Positions 54,452 through 62,704 of a stretch of 64,000 bases of DNA are shown here, in pieces; position 1 is the stretch's first letter, and each line of letters begins with the position of its first letter. The notes beneath the pieces are model-generated. The model was not told the origin of the DNA, did not search any database, and saw only the letters and a list, made by a program, of their open reading frames with translations. The position numbers and the translations under genes were made by a program. Location of the stretch: assembly GCA_018829445.1 (NCBI GenBank), contig JAHJTV010000034.1, forward strand, positions 1 to 64,000, read 5' to 3'. Origin of the DNA: a bacterium (GTDB lineage: Bacteria > SAR324 > XYD2-FULL-50-16).

Positions 54452-55260
54452 AAGTATTTGCAATTGACCTATCGATCTGCAACGGCTGCTACTGCTGCCA
54501 AGTTGCCTGTAAAGACGAACATGTGGCCAATGATTGGACGCCTTATGCCAAACCGCAGCCGGATGTCGGCCAGTTCTGGATGAATCTGACTGAAGAGGTT
54601 CGCGGACAGGTTCCTAAGGTGATGGTTTCTTATATTCCCCGATTGTGTAATCACTGTGACGACGCACCTTGTATTGCCGGTTGCGAGTCCCAAGCCATCT
54701 ATAAACGAGAAGATGGTCTGGTAATTGTGGACGGGGATGATTGCACAGGTTGTAAACTTTGCGAAGACAACTGCCCCCATGATGCAATCTATTTTAATGA
54801 AAGCTTGAATATTGCTCAGAAATGTACAGGTTGTAGTCATCTTCTAGACAATAGTCCGGATTGGGATGTGCCTCGATGTGTTGATCAGTGCCCAACTGGT
54901 GCGATTCAGTTCGGTGAAGAAGCAGATTTTGCTGATTTCATCAAAGATGCTGAACTGATCAATCCGGAAGCTGGTACAAAGGGAAGGGTATACTACAAGG
55001 GCCTACCCAAGAAGTTCATTGGTGGTACTGTATATGACCCGGTAGAAAAGGAAGTTATCATTGGTGCCAAATGTACTTTAAAGGATACAGGTTCAAAAGA
55101 AACCTTTAAAACCACCACTGATAACTTTGGAGATTTCTGGTTCCGCGGTTTGAAGGATAATCGAACTTATAACCTGGTAATGGAAATGGGAAGTAAGAAG
55201 AAAACAATCGATGGTATCCTGACAGATAAAGATCTTTGCCTGGGTGACATCCCAATGTAG
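54448..55260 (+). CDS. Transhydroxylase-like ferredoxin small subunit with four cluster motifs (AthS family, divergent)
   Basis: A 270-residue subunit overlapping the large-subunit gene by four bases. Seen: cluster ligands at Cys11/14/17/21, Cys67/70/75/79, Cys99/102/105/109 and Cys126/129/144/148, i.e. sixteen ligands for four [4Fe-4S] clusters, and a C-terminal Ig/prealbumin-like domain from about 185 (GTVYDPVEKEVIIGAKCTLK). Known: AthS of Pelobacter acidigallici has three clusters plus this C-terminal domain, while ordinary DmsB-type subunits have four. The protein thus combines a four-cluster chain with the AthS tail. This favours an enzyme that sends electrons out of the complex. Confidence 0.88.
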   Translation: MKVFAIDLSICNGCYCCQVACKDEHVANDWTPYAKPQPDVGQFWMNLTEEVRGQVPKVMVSYIPRLCNHCDDAPCIAGCESQAIYKREDGLVIVDGDDCTGCKLCEDNCPHDAIYFNESLNIAQKCTGCSHLLDNSPDWDVPRCVDQCPTGAIQFGEEADFADFIKDAELINPEAGTKGRVYYKGLPKKFIGGTVYDPVEKEVIIGAKCTLKDTGSKETFKTTTDNFGDFWFRGLKDNRTYNLVMEMGSKKKTIDGILTDKDLCLGDIPM

Positions 55261-55283
55261 AGACACTGTTTCCAATAGCAAAT

Positions 55284-55319
55284 GGGGGACTGCTCGCCAG
55301 ATTAGTCCCCCTTTTTTTT
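55284..55319 (+). terminator. Rho-independent terminator after the first AthL/AthS pair
   Basis: GGGGGACT (55284-55291) and AGTCCCCC (55304-55311) form an 8-bp stem followed by eight T. Confidence 0.9.
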
Positions 55320-55467
55320 GCCCTTTTCAATTGATGTCGGTAACCCTTGATAGAGATTAGCCTTTATATATTCCCAACGAAGACGTTTTTAGTTATTACG
55401 GTTAGCTTTTTTTGTATCGGTTTATTTTTTGTATTCCTTGAGAAACATCTATTGATCCCATTTAAAC

Positions 55468-57114
55468 ATGCCAAGCTACGATATTATATTCATCCATCCT
55501 CCCGCCCATTACGATTTTAGACGAAAACCATTATTTACCGGAGCATTGGGAAGATCGGTAGAAACGGTCCAGTTTTCCAAAGTCCCGATTGGCATGCTGA
55601 GCTTGGCTGAATACCAGGATCGACATGGGTACAAGGTGATGATCGACAACCTTGGAGATCGTATGGTGACCGTTCCCGGTTTTGATGTCGAGCAACATAT
55701 CAAAAACTGGTCGGCCCAGATTTTTGCCATCGGCTTGCATTTTCAGCAACACTCCCAGGGAGCTATCGAAATCGCCCGTTTGTGTAAAAAGTTTCACCCT
55801 AATTCGCTTGTAATGTTGGGTGGCTTGACTGCAACCTGTTTTCATGAAGAGATTATTGAGAAATTCGAGTGTGTGGATATCATTATCCGTGGTGAAGCCG
55901 AAAAGCCTTTGTTACAGTTTTTGCGTGCTTATGAAAAAGAAGGCAAAGTCACCTCCGCACCGAACCTGACATATCGGGACGACAATGGGGAAATCCATGT
56001 AACTCCCATGATGGAAGCCAGTCAAGACCTCGACGATTTCGAGTTCACACGGTTTGATCTCATTGAACCCAAAACCTCCATCTATCCGCCCGATTCCGTC
56101 CATCGATACAGTCTGGAGGTTTGTCGGGGTTGTATTTATAACTGCACCATCTGTGGTGGTTCGGCATACACCTATAAAAAATATCTGGGTATGTCTAAAC
56201 CCGCCTTTCGCAGTCCTGCCAAGATCGTGGCTGATATGAAAAAGCTGAACAACCAGGGAATTAAATTTATTGGTTTGTTCCAGGACATGCGCATGGCAGG
56301 GAAAAAATACTGGCAAGAGCTGGTTGCCACCCTGATCAAAGAAAAACCCGAGATCGAACGCTTATCCCTGGATTTGCTGGCTCCCGCTGATGAGGAGTTT
56401 ATCAGGGCGATTGCCGGAATCGGCAGGCAGGTCATTTTTCACTTGTGCCCGGACACCGGTTCCGACAGCGTACGCCGCTTACTGGGTAAGCACTATTCCA
56501 ACGAGGCTTTACTGGAAACCATGAGAATCTGCTACAAATATCAAATTCCAGTGACCAACTTTTTCTCAGTCGGACTTGCAGGTGAAACTGATGAACAGAT
56601 GCATGAAACCTGGGATCTCTGGGCAAAACTGGATCATATGGATCATGAGGCACATCTGAAAGGGCATTTTGGGGACATTGACAAATCGGTTCCCATCGGC
56701 GGTCAGATTTTGGGGCCGATTGTACTGGATCCCGGATCGCAGGCTTTTGATGCACCTGAAAAATTTGGTTTTAAGTTGCTGTATAAAAACTTTGAAGAAT
56801 ACCACCAAGCCCTTTCGCAACCCTCATGGCATCAGTGGATAAACTATGAGACCCGGGAACGTGACAAGGATGCTATTCTTGAAATGATCTTCCAGTCCAC
56901 GGAGTTTACAATTGACCAGAGAGAAAAATATGGTTTCTTCGGCCCTCAGGAAGCCCATTATGAGCGCTGTAAGGTTGAAGCAGACCGGGTTATTGTCAAA
57001 GAGCTGGAAAATATTATGAAGCTGGAGAATCAGAAGGAAAAGGAGTTCCGCATTGTCTCAATTAGAAAAAACCTGGATGAACTGGAGAAAAGAAGGATGG
57101 TCTTTCTTGATTAG
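55468..57114 (+). CDS. B12-binding-domain radical SAM protein of unknown function
   Basis: A 548-residue protein. Seen: an N-terminal cobalamin-binding-like Rossmann domain (IIFIHPPAHYDFRR, IGMLSLAEYQDRHGYKVMID, LVMLGGLTATCFHEEII) without the DxHxxG motif that would supply a lower axial His; then the radical SAM cluster Cys222, Cys226 and Cys229 (CIYNCTICGG) and a barrel to about 450; and a C-terminal region of about 100 residues rich in charge that may form a coil. Known: such proteins methylate unactivated carbons, rearrange rings or, rarely, do other radical chemistry. It is monocistronic, between the two transhydroxylase-type pairs, and the substrate is unknown; a role on the same aromatic substrate is an inference. 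Confidence 0.85.
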   Translation: MPSYDIIFIHPPAHYDFRRKPLFTGALGRSVETVQFSKVPIGMLSLAEYQDRHGYKVMIDNLGDRMVTVPGFDVEQHIKNWSAQIFAIGLHFQQHSQGAIEIARLCKKFHPNSLVMLGGLTATCFHEEIIEKFECVDIIIRGEAEKPLLQFLRAYEKEGKVTSAPNLTYRDDNGEIHVTPMMEASQDLDDFEFTRFDLIEPKTSIYPPDSVHRYSLEVCRGCIYNCTICGGSAYTYKKYLGMSKPAFRSPAKIVADMKKLNNQGIKFIGLFQDMRMAGKKYWQELVATLIKEKPEIERLSLDLLAPADEEFIRAIAGIGRQVIFHLCPDTGSDSVRRLLGKHYSNEALLETMRICYKYQIPVTNFFSVGLAGETDEQMHETWDLWAKLDHMDHEAHLKGHFGDIDKSVPIGGQILGPIVLDPGSQAFDAPEKFGFKLLYKNFEEYHQALSQPSWHQWINYETRERDKDAILEMIFQSTEFTIDQREKYGFFGPQEAHYERCKVEADRVIVKELENIMKLENQKEKEFRIVSIRKNLDELEKRRMVFLD

Positions 57115-57238
57115 TTCCCATCGAACCCCACCATTTTGTCTTGTGTAAAGCAGGAGACAGGCATCGCCAACCTGCAAAGGAATCATGTGGAATAGCGGTT
57201 GGACGGCCTTGTATGGCCGCCAGGAGAGAAGTGAGATC

Positions 57239-58006
57239 TTAGGAAGCGGTCAATCCTCCATCTACATAGATGGTTTGCCCGGTAACAAAAGCGGATGCCT
57301 CTGACGCTAAAAATATTGAAGCTCCAATGAGATCTTCCGGCGCTCCCAATTTGTTCAGCGGAATCACAGACCGGTATTTGTCAGCCAATTCGGGTTTCTC
57401 TTTTATATGAATCGTTCCGGGTGTGATAATCAAGGCGGGACCGACTGCATTTACTCTAATTTTAAATGGCGCAAGTTCAATGGCCAGGGCTTTTGTGATC
57501 AGTTCCACCGCACCTTTTGTGCCGCAATAGGCCGAATTACCACCACCAAACCCCCTGATACCGCGGACAGATGACAGGTTAATTATCTTACCCTGCATAT
57601 TTTTCTTCATGACACGTCCGAAATGTTTACAGGCTATCATCGTACCTTTAACATTAACATCAAATATTCTGTCCCAGTCTTCCATGGGATATTCCAGGGC
57701 ATCTCTTTTGATATTAACTCCCATGGCATTAACCAGAATATCGATAGTGCCAAACCTGTCCTCCACATTTTTGACAAGTCCTTTCATGCTGTCTTCACTG
57801 GTGACATCCACCTGAAACGCCTCGGTCTCTACCCCTGTTTCATCAGCAATTCTTTTTGCAACCTGTTTAAGAGCATCCATGCTTCGACTGGCAACAACCA
57901 CCTTGGCCCCAAACTGACCCATTCCCAACGCTATTGCTTCACCAATCCCACCTGCTCCACCAACAACAACGGCTACTTGATTATTCAGCCTGAAAAGATC
58001 TTTCAT
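57239..58006 (-). CDS. Short-chain dehydrogenase/reductase (gluconate 5-dehydrogenase-like)
   Basis: A 255-residue oxidoreductase. Seen: the cofactor loop VGGAGGIGEAIAL, the catalytic Ser in INLSSVRG, and YCGTK, then VTGQTIYVDGG at the end. The NAG motif reads NAMG. Known: phloroglucinol reductase of anaerobes is an SDR that reduces the trihydroxy ring to dihydrophloroglucinol; placement beside transhydroxylase genes makes this SDR a candidate, but the sequence alone also fits gluconate 5-dehydrogenase or 3-oxoacyl reductase relatives. It is downstream of the cupin gene on the same strand. Confidence 0.82.
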   Translation of the reverse strand: MKDLFRLNNQVAVVVGGAGGIGEAIALGMGQFGAKVVVASRSMDALKQVAKRIADETGVETEAFQVDVTSEDSMKGLVKNVEDRFGTIDILVNAMGVNIKRDALEYPMEDWDRIFDVNVKGTMIACKHFGRVMKKNMQGKIINLSSVRGIRGFGGGNSAYCGTKGAVELITKALAIELAPFKIRVNAVGPALIITPGTIHIKEKPELADKYRSVIPLNKLGAPEDLIGASIFLASEASAFVTGQTIYVDGGLTAS

Positions 58007-58087
58007 TACTATTTCTCCAAATAATATAAAATTTACAAATAATTGCTGCTCAGGAGAATTGGGTCGCCTGATTTTTTTAACAGTGGA

Positions 58088-58420
58088 TCAATCTACTCTC
58101 ACAATGATTACCAACATTGTTGCCGGTTCATTATTGTTTACAGAAATACTTCGATTTTCATTTGGGGGAATATAAATGGAATCCCCGGGATTCAGTACAT
58201 GTTCGCCATCGTCACCTGTCACGGTAATTGAACCCGAAATAATGTAATACAGTCTTTCCCTGGCAGAGGGTTTCATTTTGGCTCCACCATCCGGCAGAAA
58301 ATGAGACCAGGCTACGGTGGTTCTGACACTCTCACCTTCTTTGACTTTAACAGCGCTCCAAACATTAAAATGATCAGCTGCAGGATAACGCTCCCCCTCT
58401 ATTCTTCTAACTACTTTCAT
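58088..58420 (-). CDS. Small cupin-domain protein
   Basis: A 110-residue single-domain cupin. Seen: the two cupin motifs, SHFLPDGGAKMKPSARERLYYIISGSITV (split by its loop) and the block ending LNPGDSIYIPPNENRSISV. The histidines that usually bind metal in motif 1 are not evident (KMKPSARERLYY lacks HxH), so it may be a binding or sensor protein without metal. Known: such small cupins often bind or isomerise small phenolic or sugar ligands. It lies 81 bases upstream of the SDR. Confidence 0.8.
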   Translation of the reverse strand: MKVVRRIEGERYPAADHFNVWSAVKVKEGESVRTTVAWSHFLPDGGAKMKPSARERLYYIISGSITVTGDDGEHVLNPGDSIYIPPNENRSISVNNNEPATMLVIIVRVD

Positions 58421-58499
58421 AAGATTTCTCTTTCAATGGTTTCAACTGTAAGTTACTACAAAGTATCTATTTTTTCAGCAAAGTGTGGTTAAGCATGGC

Positions 58500-58531
58500 T
58501 TGCCCATCTTTTGCTGATAAAGGATGGGCAA
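58500..58531. other. Hairpin downstream of the AthS gene
   Basis: TTGCCCATC (58500-58508) and GATGGGCAA (58523-58531) form a 9-bp perfect stem, between the cupin start and the AthS stop (both minus strand). No T-run. Confidence 0.5.
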
Positions 58532-58571
58532 TCAGAGTTGACCCATCCTATCAATAACAAGTTTCACAATT

Positions 58572-58633
58572 AGTACCTTATTGATCATTTTCTACGTTTT
58601 TTGAAACAGAAAATGATTGGTTAAGTACCTTAT
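58572..58633. repeat. Hairpin flanked by a 10-bp direct repeat
   Basis: AGTACCTTAT occurs at 58572-58581 and again at 58624-58633. Between them ATCATTTTCT (58584-58593) and AGAAAATGAT (58608-58617) form a perfect 10-bp stem. The arrangement resembles a very small insertion with target duplication. Confidence 0.5.
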
Positions 58634-58691
58634 AACCGTCAAGCGAGTACTAAAAGGAGTCCGGTTTATCCGGGCTGGGCAACTGCAATGA

Positions 58692-59534
58692 TTAACCCTT
58701 TGGAACCAACTCAATCTCCCCCAGATGGGTATCTATTCTGCTGGCAACTTCCAGAGAAATGGAGGCATATCCATCGAATTCCACTTTAACTGAATACCCT
58801 GTCCCTTGTTCCAGGCCATCAAACTCAAAGTCGCCATATACATCTGTGATGGTGTCAGAAACCCGGGCTCCATTCTTTTGCAGAGTCACCTTAATTCCTT
58901 GTGCACACTCACTTTTTTTATCTGACAAAAGCACTTCACCGGAGATAAATCGCTTTGGAAGACTGGCATACAGGACTTTTGGGCTGGCGTTAAACTCAGG
59001 TCTCAGTACTTCATAATTTCCTGATGCTTTCAGTTTTGAAATTTCACTGTTCGGATCATCGAGGTCACCAAACACCTTTGCGTCGGTCGGGCATGATTCG
59101 ATGCATCGGGGCTGTTTCCAACCCTTATCCAATAAATGAGCACAGAAAGTACATTTTTGAGGCAATTGCAGTGCATCGTTCCAGTAAATGACCCGATAGG
59201 GGCAAGCATCTGCTATCTCTTTCTGTCCTTTGGCTTTTTCAGGGTCAATGATGACTATTCCATCATCTCGCATGTATGCGGCACCATTTTGTGCAACTTG
59301 CACGCAGGGTGCATTTTTGCATTGCATACAGGGAATAGGTGTATAGTCAACTTTGACTTTTGGATATTCTCCTCTCTCCACTTCTTTGATATTCATCCAG
59401 AATTGACCGAACTCAGGCTGGCTTGCCGAATAACCGGGATAGTCGTTTCCACAATACTCATCCTTACAGGAGAGAAAACAGTTATAACAGCCAGTACATC
59501 GATCGACATCTATTAACATTCCGTAGGTTGTCAT
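58692..59534 (-). CDS. athS: Pyrogallol-phloroglucinol transhydroxylase-type small subunit, three clusters
   Basis: A 280-residue subunit. Seen: cluster ligands Cys13/16/19/23, Cys69/72/77 with Cys111, and Cys128/131/144/148, twelve in all, i.e. three [4Fe-4S] clusters. The fourth cluster site is lost: IIDPEKAKGQKEIADACPYR has no CxxCxxC, exactly as in Pelobacter AthS. The C-terminal prealbumin-like domain (about 198-280) is present. Known: in AthS the clusters do not feed an external chain because the reaction is redox-neutral. The gene starts three bases after its large-subunit partner ends. Confidence 0.92.
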   Translation of the reverse strand: MTTYGMLIDVDRCTGCYNCFLSCKDEYCGNDYPGYSASQPEFGQFWMNIKEVERGEYPKVKVDYTPIPCMQCKNAPCVQVAQNGAAYMRDDGIVIIDPEKAKGQKEIADACPYRVIYWNDALQLPQKCTFCAHLLDKGWKQPRCIESCPTDAKVFGDLDDPNSEISKLKASGNYEVLRPEFNASPKVLYASLPKRFISGEVLLSDKKSECAQGIKVTLQKNGARVSDTITDVYGDFEFDGLEQGTGYSVKVEFDGYASISLEVASRIDTHLGEIELVPKG

Positions 59535-59537
59535 TTT

Positions 59538-62054
59538 CTATCCCTCCCATTTTGATAATTCAATTAAACATGAAAGCGGGGCCATTCCCGGAGCATTTTT
59601 GGAAACCATACGGGATGGTGTCAACAGACTGATACATCCTCCCTTATCGATTGAATTCGGCTTCCCCGGCTCCAGGGGATCATATTTGGCAGATGAGACA
59701 GAACTATGGACAACTCCGGGCTTAACCCGCCCTGTTACCTGCGCAACACCAAGAACCTGTCCCCGATCATTATACATTTTCACCACATCACCATTTCGTA
59801 TTCCTCTGGCATCTGCATCCACCGGGTTCAATCTAACCGGCCAGTATGCATAACCGTTCTTGATGATACGATGCCCCGGAATTTCATCCAACCAGGCAGT
59901 TTGTTTGTCGTAATGAGTATGAAATGAAAACCGTGGATGGGGAGAAAGCAGCGCCAATGGGTACTTTTGGAATATTTCCGAATGATGTCCTTCCCAGCTT
60001 TTTAAATAGCGAGGCATGGGCGGACGTTCTTCATCATCCGGAAAATTATCCGTCAGACTTTTGGATACAAATTCAATTTTTCCCGTCACTGTGCCCAACT
60101 CTTTGTTTTTATCAGTTAATCGTTTCGGATTATTCAGATCCGGCGTATCACATTCACGTTCCTCATAAAACCATCTTAATGAAGGAGTCGGCTTGTAATC
60201 GTCCGGAATGGGGAATAAGAAATATCCTTTTTTGTCAAACTCCTCCCAGGACATATACTTGGGAACATCAGATATCTCGAAAAATGCTTTTGCCCAATCG
60301 ATTTCTGATTTGCCTTCGGTATATTCTTCTTTTCTTCCCAGCTTATCTGCGAGAAGAGTAAAAATTTCGTAGTCTGACTTGGACTCCCAGAGAGGCTCAA
60401 TGGCCTTCTTTATGCGAACAAGTACACGGTTGCTGCACCCACTGCTGGCATGAACCGTATAGCCTCCGGCAGCCGCCCACTCACCAACATCATCTCGTTC
60501 AAGCTGAGTGCAGGCAGGTAAGATTATATCTGCAAACCTGGTTTCACTTTGGTACCAGCAATCCTGATTGACTACAAATTCAAGTTTTGGGCTCTGATAC
60601 ATCCTGGCCCACTTGTTGGTATCCACCATTGTTCCCATAAAAGACCCGCCATAGCGATAGAACATTTTGACTTCGGAATAGCCTTCCATGGGATAGGTGA
60701 AATGGGAATACTGCTGCTCGAGGGCCTGTCCGCAGAATCCTTCACCATACCAGCTAATGGGTGGATTTAATACGGCATCCGGCAATGTCAGTCTGTAGAG
60801 CTTCTGCTTGACCGGGTTTTCCGGTCTATGGTCAGCTGCTTTTGAGGTTGCCATACGTCCATCCAGATCCGCGTATCCGGGAAACCAAATATCGGTATTG
60901 GACGGTGCACCCATAGTTGTTCCCCAGATACTAACTCCGGGTTTCCCCAAGCCCTGCATTCCCTGCAGTAAGACCATCATCCTGGCCCATTCGGTGCCAA
61001 AGGCCGTCCGGCATGCTCCCCCTTCACCACCTCTCGATCCACCGGACAGTATGGTTCGTTTTGAAGCCCATTGTCTGGCAAGTGCTCTGATAACCCTTGC
61101 AGAGACAGTAGATTCCTCTTCAGCCCATTCAGGTGTTTTGGGTTCGCTGCCATCCTCTCCCAGGATATGTTTTTTGAACTCTTCGAATCCGACGGTATGG
61201 GTTTTTACATACTCTTTGTCGTAGGTATCTTCAGTAATCCACACATAAGCAATGGCCATCGCCATCGCGGTGTCGGTACCCATTCTGGGGGCAATCCACT
61301 TTCCACCCATGGCGGCGGCGGTATAGTTAAAAAATGGGTCGATAAACACCATTTCCACGCCTTTTTGCTTTAACCAGTATCGCCAGATGGAAGAATCCTG
61401 ACCTGAATAAGTTCCGCGTGTCGAATCCGGATCATTGGACCAATAGACGATCATCTCAGAATGCTGCAAAGCATCTGTCAGAGTGTCATAGGGCTCCGGC
61501 ATTCCCAATCTCCAAAAGAAACCGTAGGTATGAGTTGCTCCCCAGTGCCAGCCTTCCCAACTGTCCGGATTATCAAAAACCTGAGTATATCCAATCATAT
61601 TGAAAAATCGACTGAAGGGTCCCATTTTATAGCCCACATTTCCCCAGTTATGATGGGATGAGGTCATTCCTGTTACAGCCGATTGTCCGTACTTATCCTG
61701 AATCCTTGTGATCTCACCGGAAACAATATCAAGAGCTTCATCCCAACTGATACGTTCATATCCTGATTTACCACGATTTTGAGGATTTCTTTCACCATTG
61801 GGATCAAAGTCAACCCGTTTCATTGGATATTTTATGCGTTGATCAGAGTATAGTCGCTGCCTTTCTCCATGTACAAAAGGGGACAACGCAATTTTTTTAG
61901 GAGCATGATACTCATTATTTCCTGCTTTAATTGTCCAAGGTGAAAAATCTTCTTCTTCAACAACCAACGGCCTGACTCTTACAACTTTGCCATCTTTTAC
62001 ACTCACTGTTATGGGACCACAGTTTGTGCAACTAGTAAAAACTTGTTCAGTCAT
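59538..62054 (-). CDS. athL: Pyrogallol-phloroglucinol transhydroxylase-type Mo enzyme, large subunit
   Basis: An 838-residue DMSO-reductase-superfamily enzyme close to AthL (about 875 residues). Seen: RLYSDQRIKYPMKRVDFDPN, His134 in SSHHNWGNVGY (His144 in AthL), Asp164-Ser165-Trp166 in NPDSWEGWHWG (Asp174-Ser175-Trp176), FADIILPACTQLERDD and LLSPHPRFSFH. Spacing between His and Ser is the same as in AthL. Known: AthLS moves a hydroxyl from a tetrahydroxybenzene cosubstrate to pyrogallol, giving phloroglucinol, without net redox change. Two N-terminal cysteines (Cys9, Cys12) remain from the lost [4Fe-4S] site. A closely related hydroxyhydroquinone transhydroxylase is an alternative. Confidence 0.9.
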   Translation of the reverse strand: MTEQVFTSCTNCGPITVSVKDGKVVRVRPLVVEEEDFSPWTIKAGNNEYHAPKKIALSPFVHGERQRLYSDQRIKYPMKRVDFDPNGERNPQNRGKSGYERISWDEALDIVSGEITRIQDKYGQSAVTGMTSSHHNWGNVGYKMGPFSRFFNMIGYTQVFDNPDSWEGWHWGATHTYGFFWRLGMPEPYDTLTDALQHSEMIVYWSNDPDSTRGTYSGQDSSIWRYWLKQKGVEMVFIDPFFNYTAAAMGGKWIAPRMGTDTAMAMAIAYVWITEDTYDKEYVKTHTVGFEEFKKHILGEDGSEPKTPEWAEEESTVSARVIRALARQWASKRTILSGGSRGGEGGACRTAFGTEWARMMVLLQGMQGLGKPGVSIWGTTMGAPSNTDIWFPGYADLDGRMATSKAADHRPENPVKQKLYRLTLPDAVLNPPISWYGEGFCGQALEQQYSHFTYPMEGYSEVKMFYRYGGSFMGTMVDTNKWARMYQSPKLEFVVNQDCWYQSETRFADIILPACTQLERDDVGEWAAAGGYTVHASSGCSNRVLVRIKKAIEPLWESKSDYEIFTLLADKLGRKEEYTEGKSEIDWAKAFFEISDVPKYMSWEEFDKKGYFLFPIPDDYKPTPSLRWFYEERECDTPDLNNPKRLTDKNKELGTVTGKIEFVSKSLTDNFPDDEERPPMPRYLKSWEGHHSEIFQKYPLALLSPHPRFSFHTHYDKQTAWLDEIPGHRIIKNGYAYWPVRLNPVDADARGIRNGDVVKMYNDRGQVLGVAQVTGRVKPGVVHSSVSSAKYDPLEPGKPNSIDKGGCISLLTPSRMVSKNAPGMAPLSCLIELSKWEG

Positions 62055-62704
62055 AGCTTATTTTCCACTTTAATTGTTAATAAAACCGGAAGGTTATAAT
62101 CATGCATCTGTCACGTCCTTCGTTTCCCTGTTTGTTCAATCAGGTCACTATTTAATCAAACTGTGAAGATATCGTATCTCCAACGAAGTTTCTGTAATCA
62201 TCCGGTTTGACAAATAAAACTTACTCCGCCATTGCCATCAGCAATTTTCAGTAAGCAGTTAAAATCAAAACTGTATTAAAAAAAACCATGGTATGCTGCT
62301 TATCCCATACAAAAGCAGCATGAAAATTTTTTCAAGCAGATCTTTATCAGCAACAGATGTGCCTATATGCCCATCGGGAATTGAAAAATAAAAAATATGA
62401 ATTGAAAATTAAAGTGGAATGGAAAGTGCCCTGACCATTAAAAAGGAGATTAAGGCTGATAGAACAACGAAATTAGTGGGGATAGCTTGAAGCAGACGAG
62501 ACTAAAATCAAGAATATCCATCGCTTGGATCCCGGGGAGAATCCCAGGGTCATGTTGGTTCAGTAAATCAAAAATTTAAGTTATTTTTTTGGATTAGAAA
62601 TCCACTTGGCGGGGCAAAAGTGACCAATAAAATCCAAAAATATGATTAAAGAACTGGAATAATTATCTAAATAATATATGTGTCAAAATTGACCCCAAAC
62701 TCCC
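62055..62704. other. Control region upstream of athLS, no gene
   Basis: No ORF with coding character. The stretch contains the sigma-54 promoter of athLS at 62349-62364, leaving an unusually long leader of about 280 bases before the AthL start, and must also hold the end of the neighbouring regulator transcript. Confidence 0.5.
62349..62364 (-). promoter_or_regulatory. Sigma-54 (-24/-12) promoter of athLS
   Basis: On the minus strand AGGCACATCTGTTGCT matches TGGCACRNNNNTTGCW at all but the first position, with ten bases between GG and GC. It points toward athL and lies between it and a sigma-54 activator gene. Confidence 0.8.
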
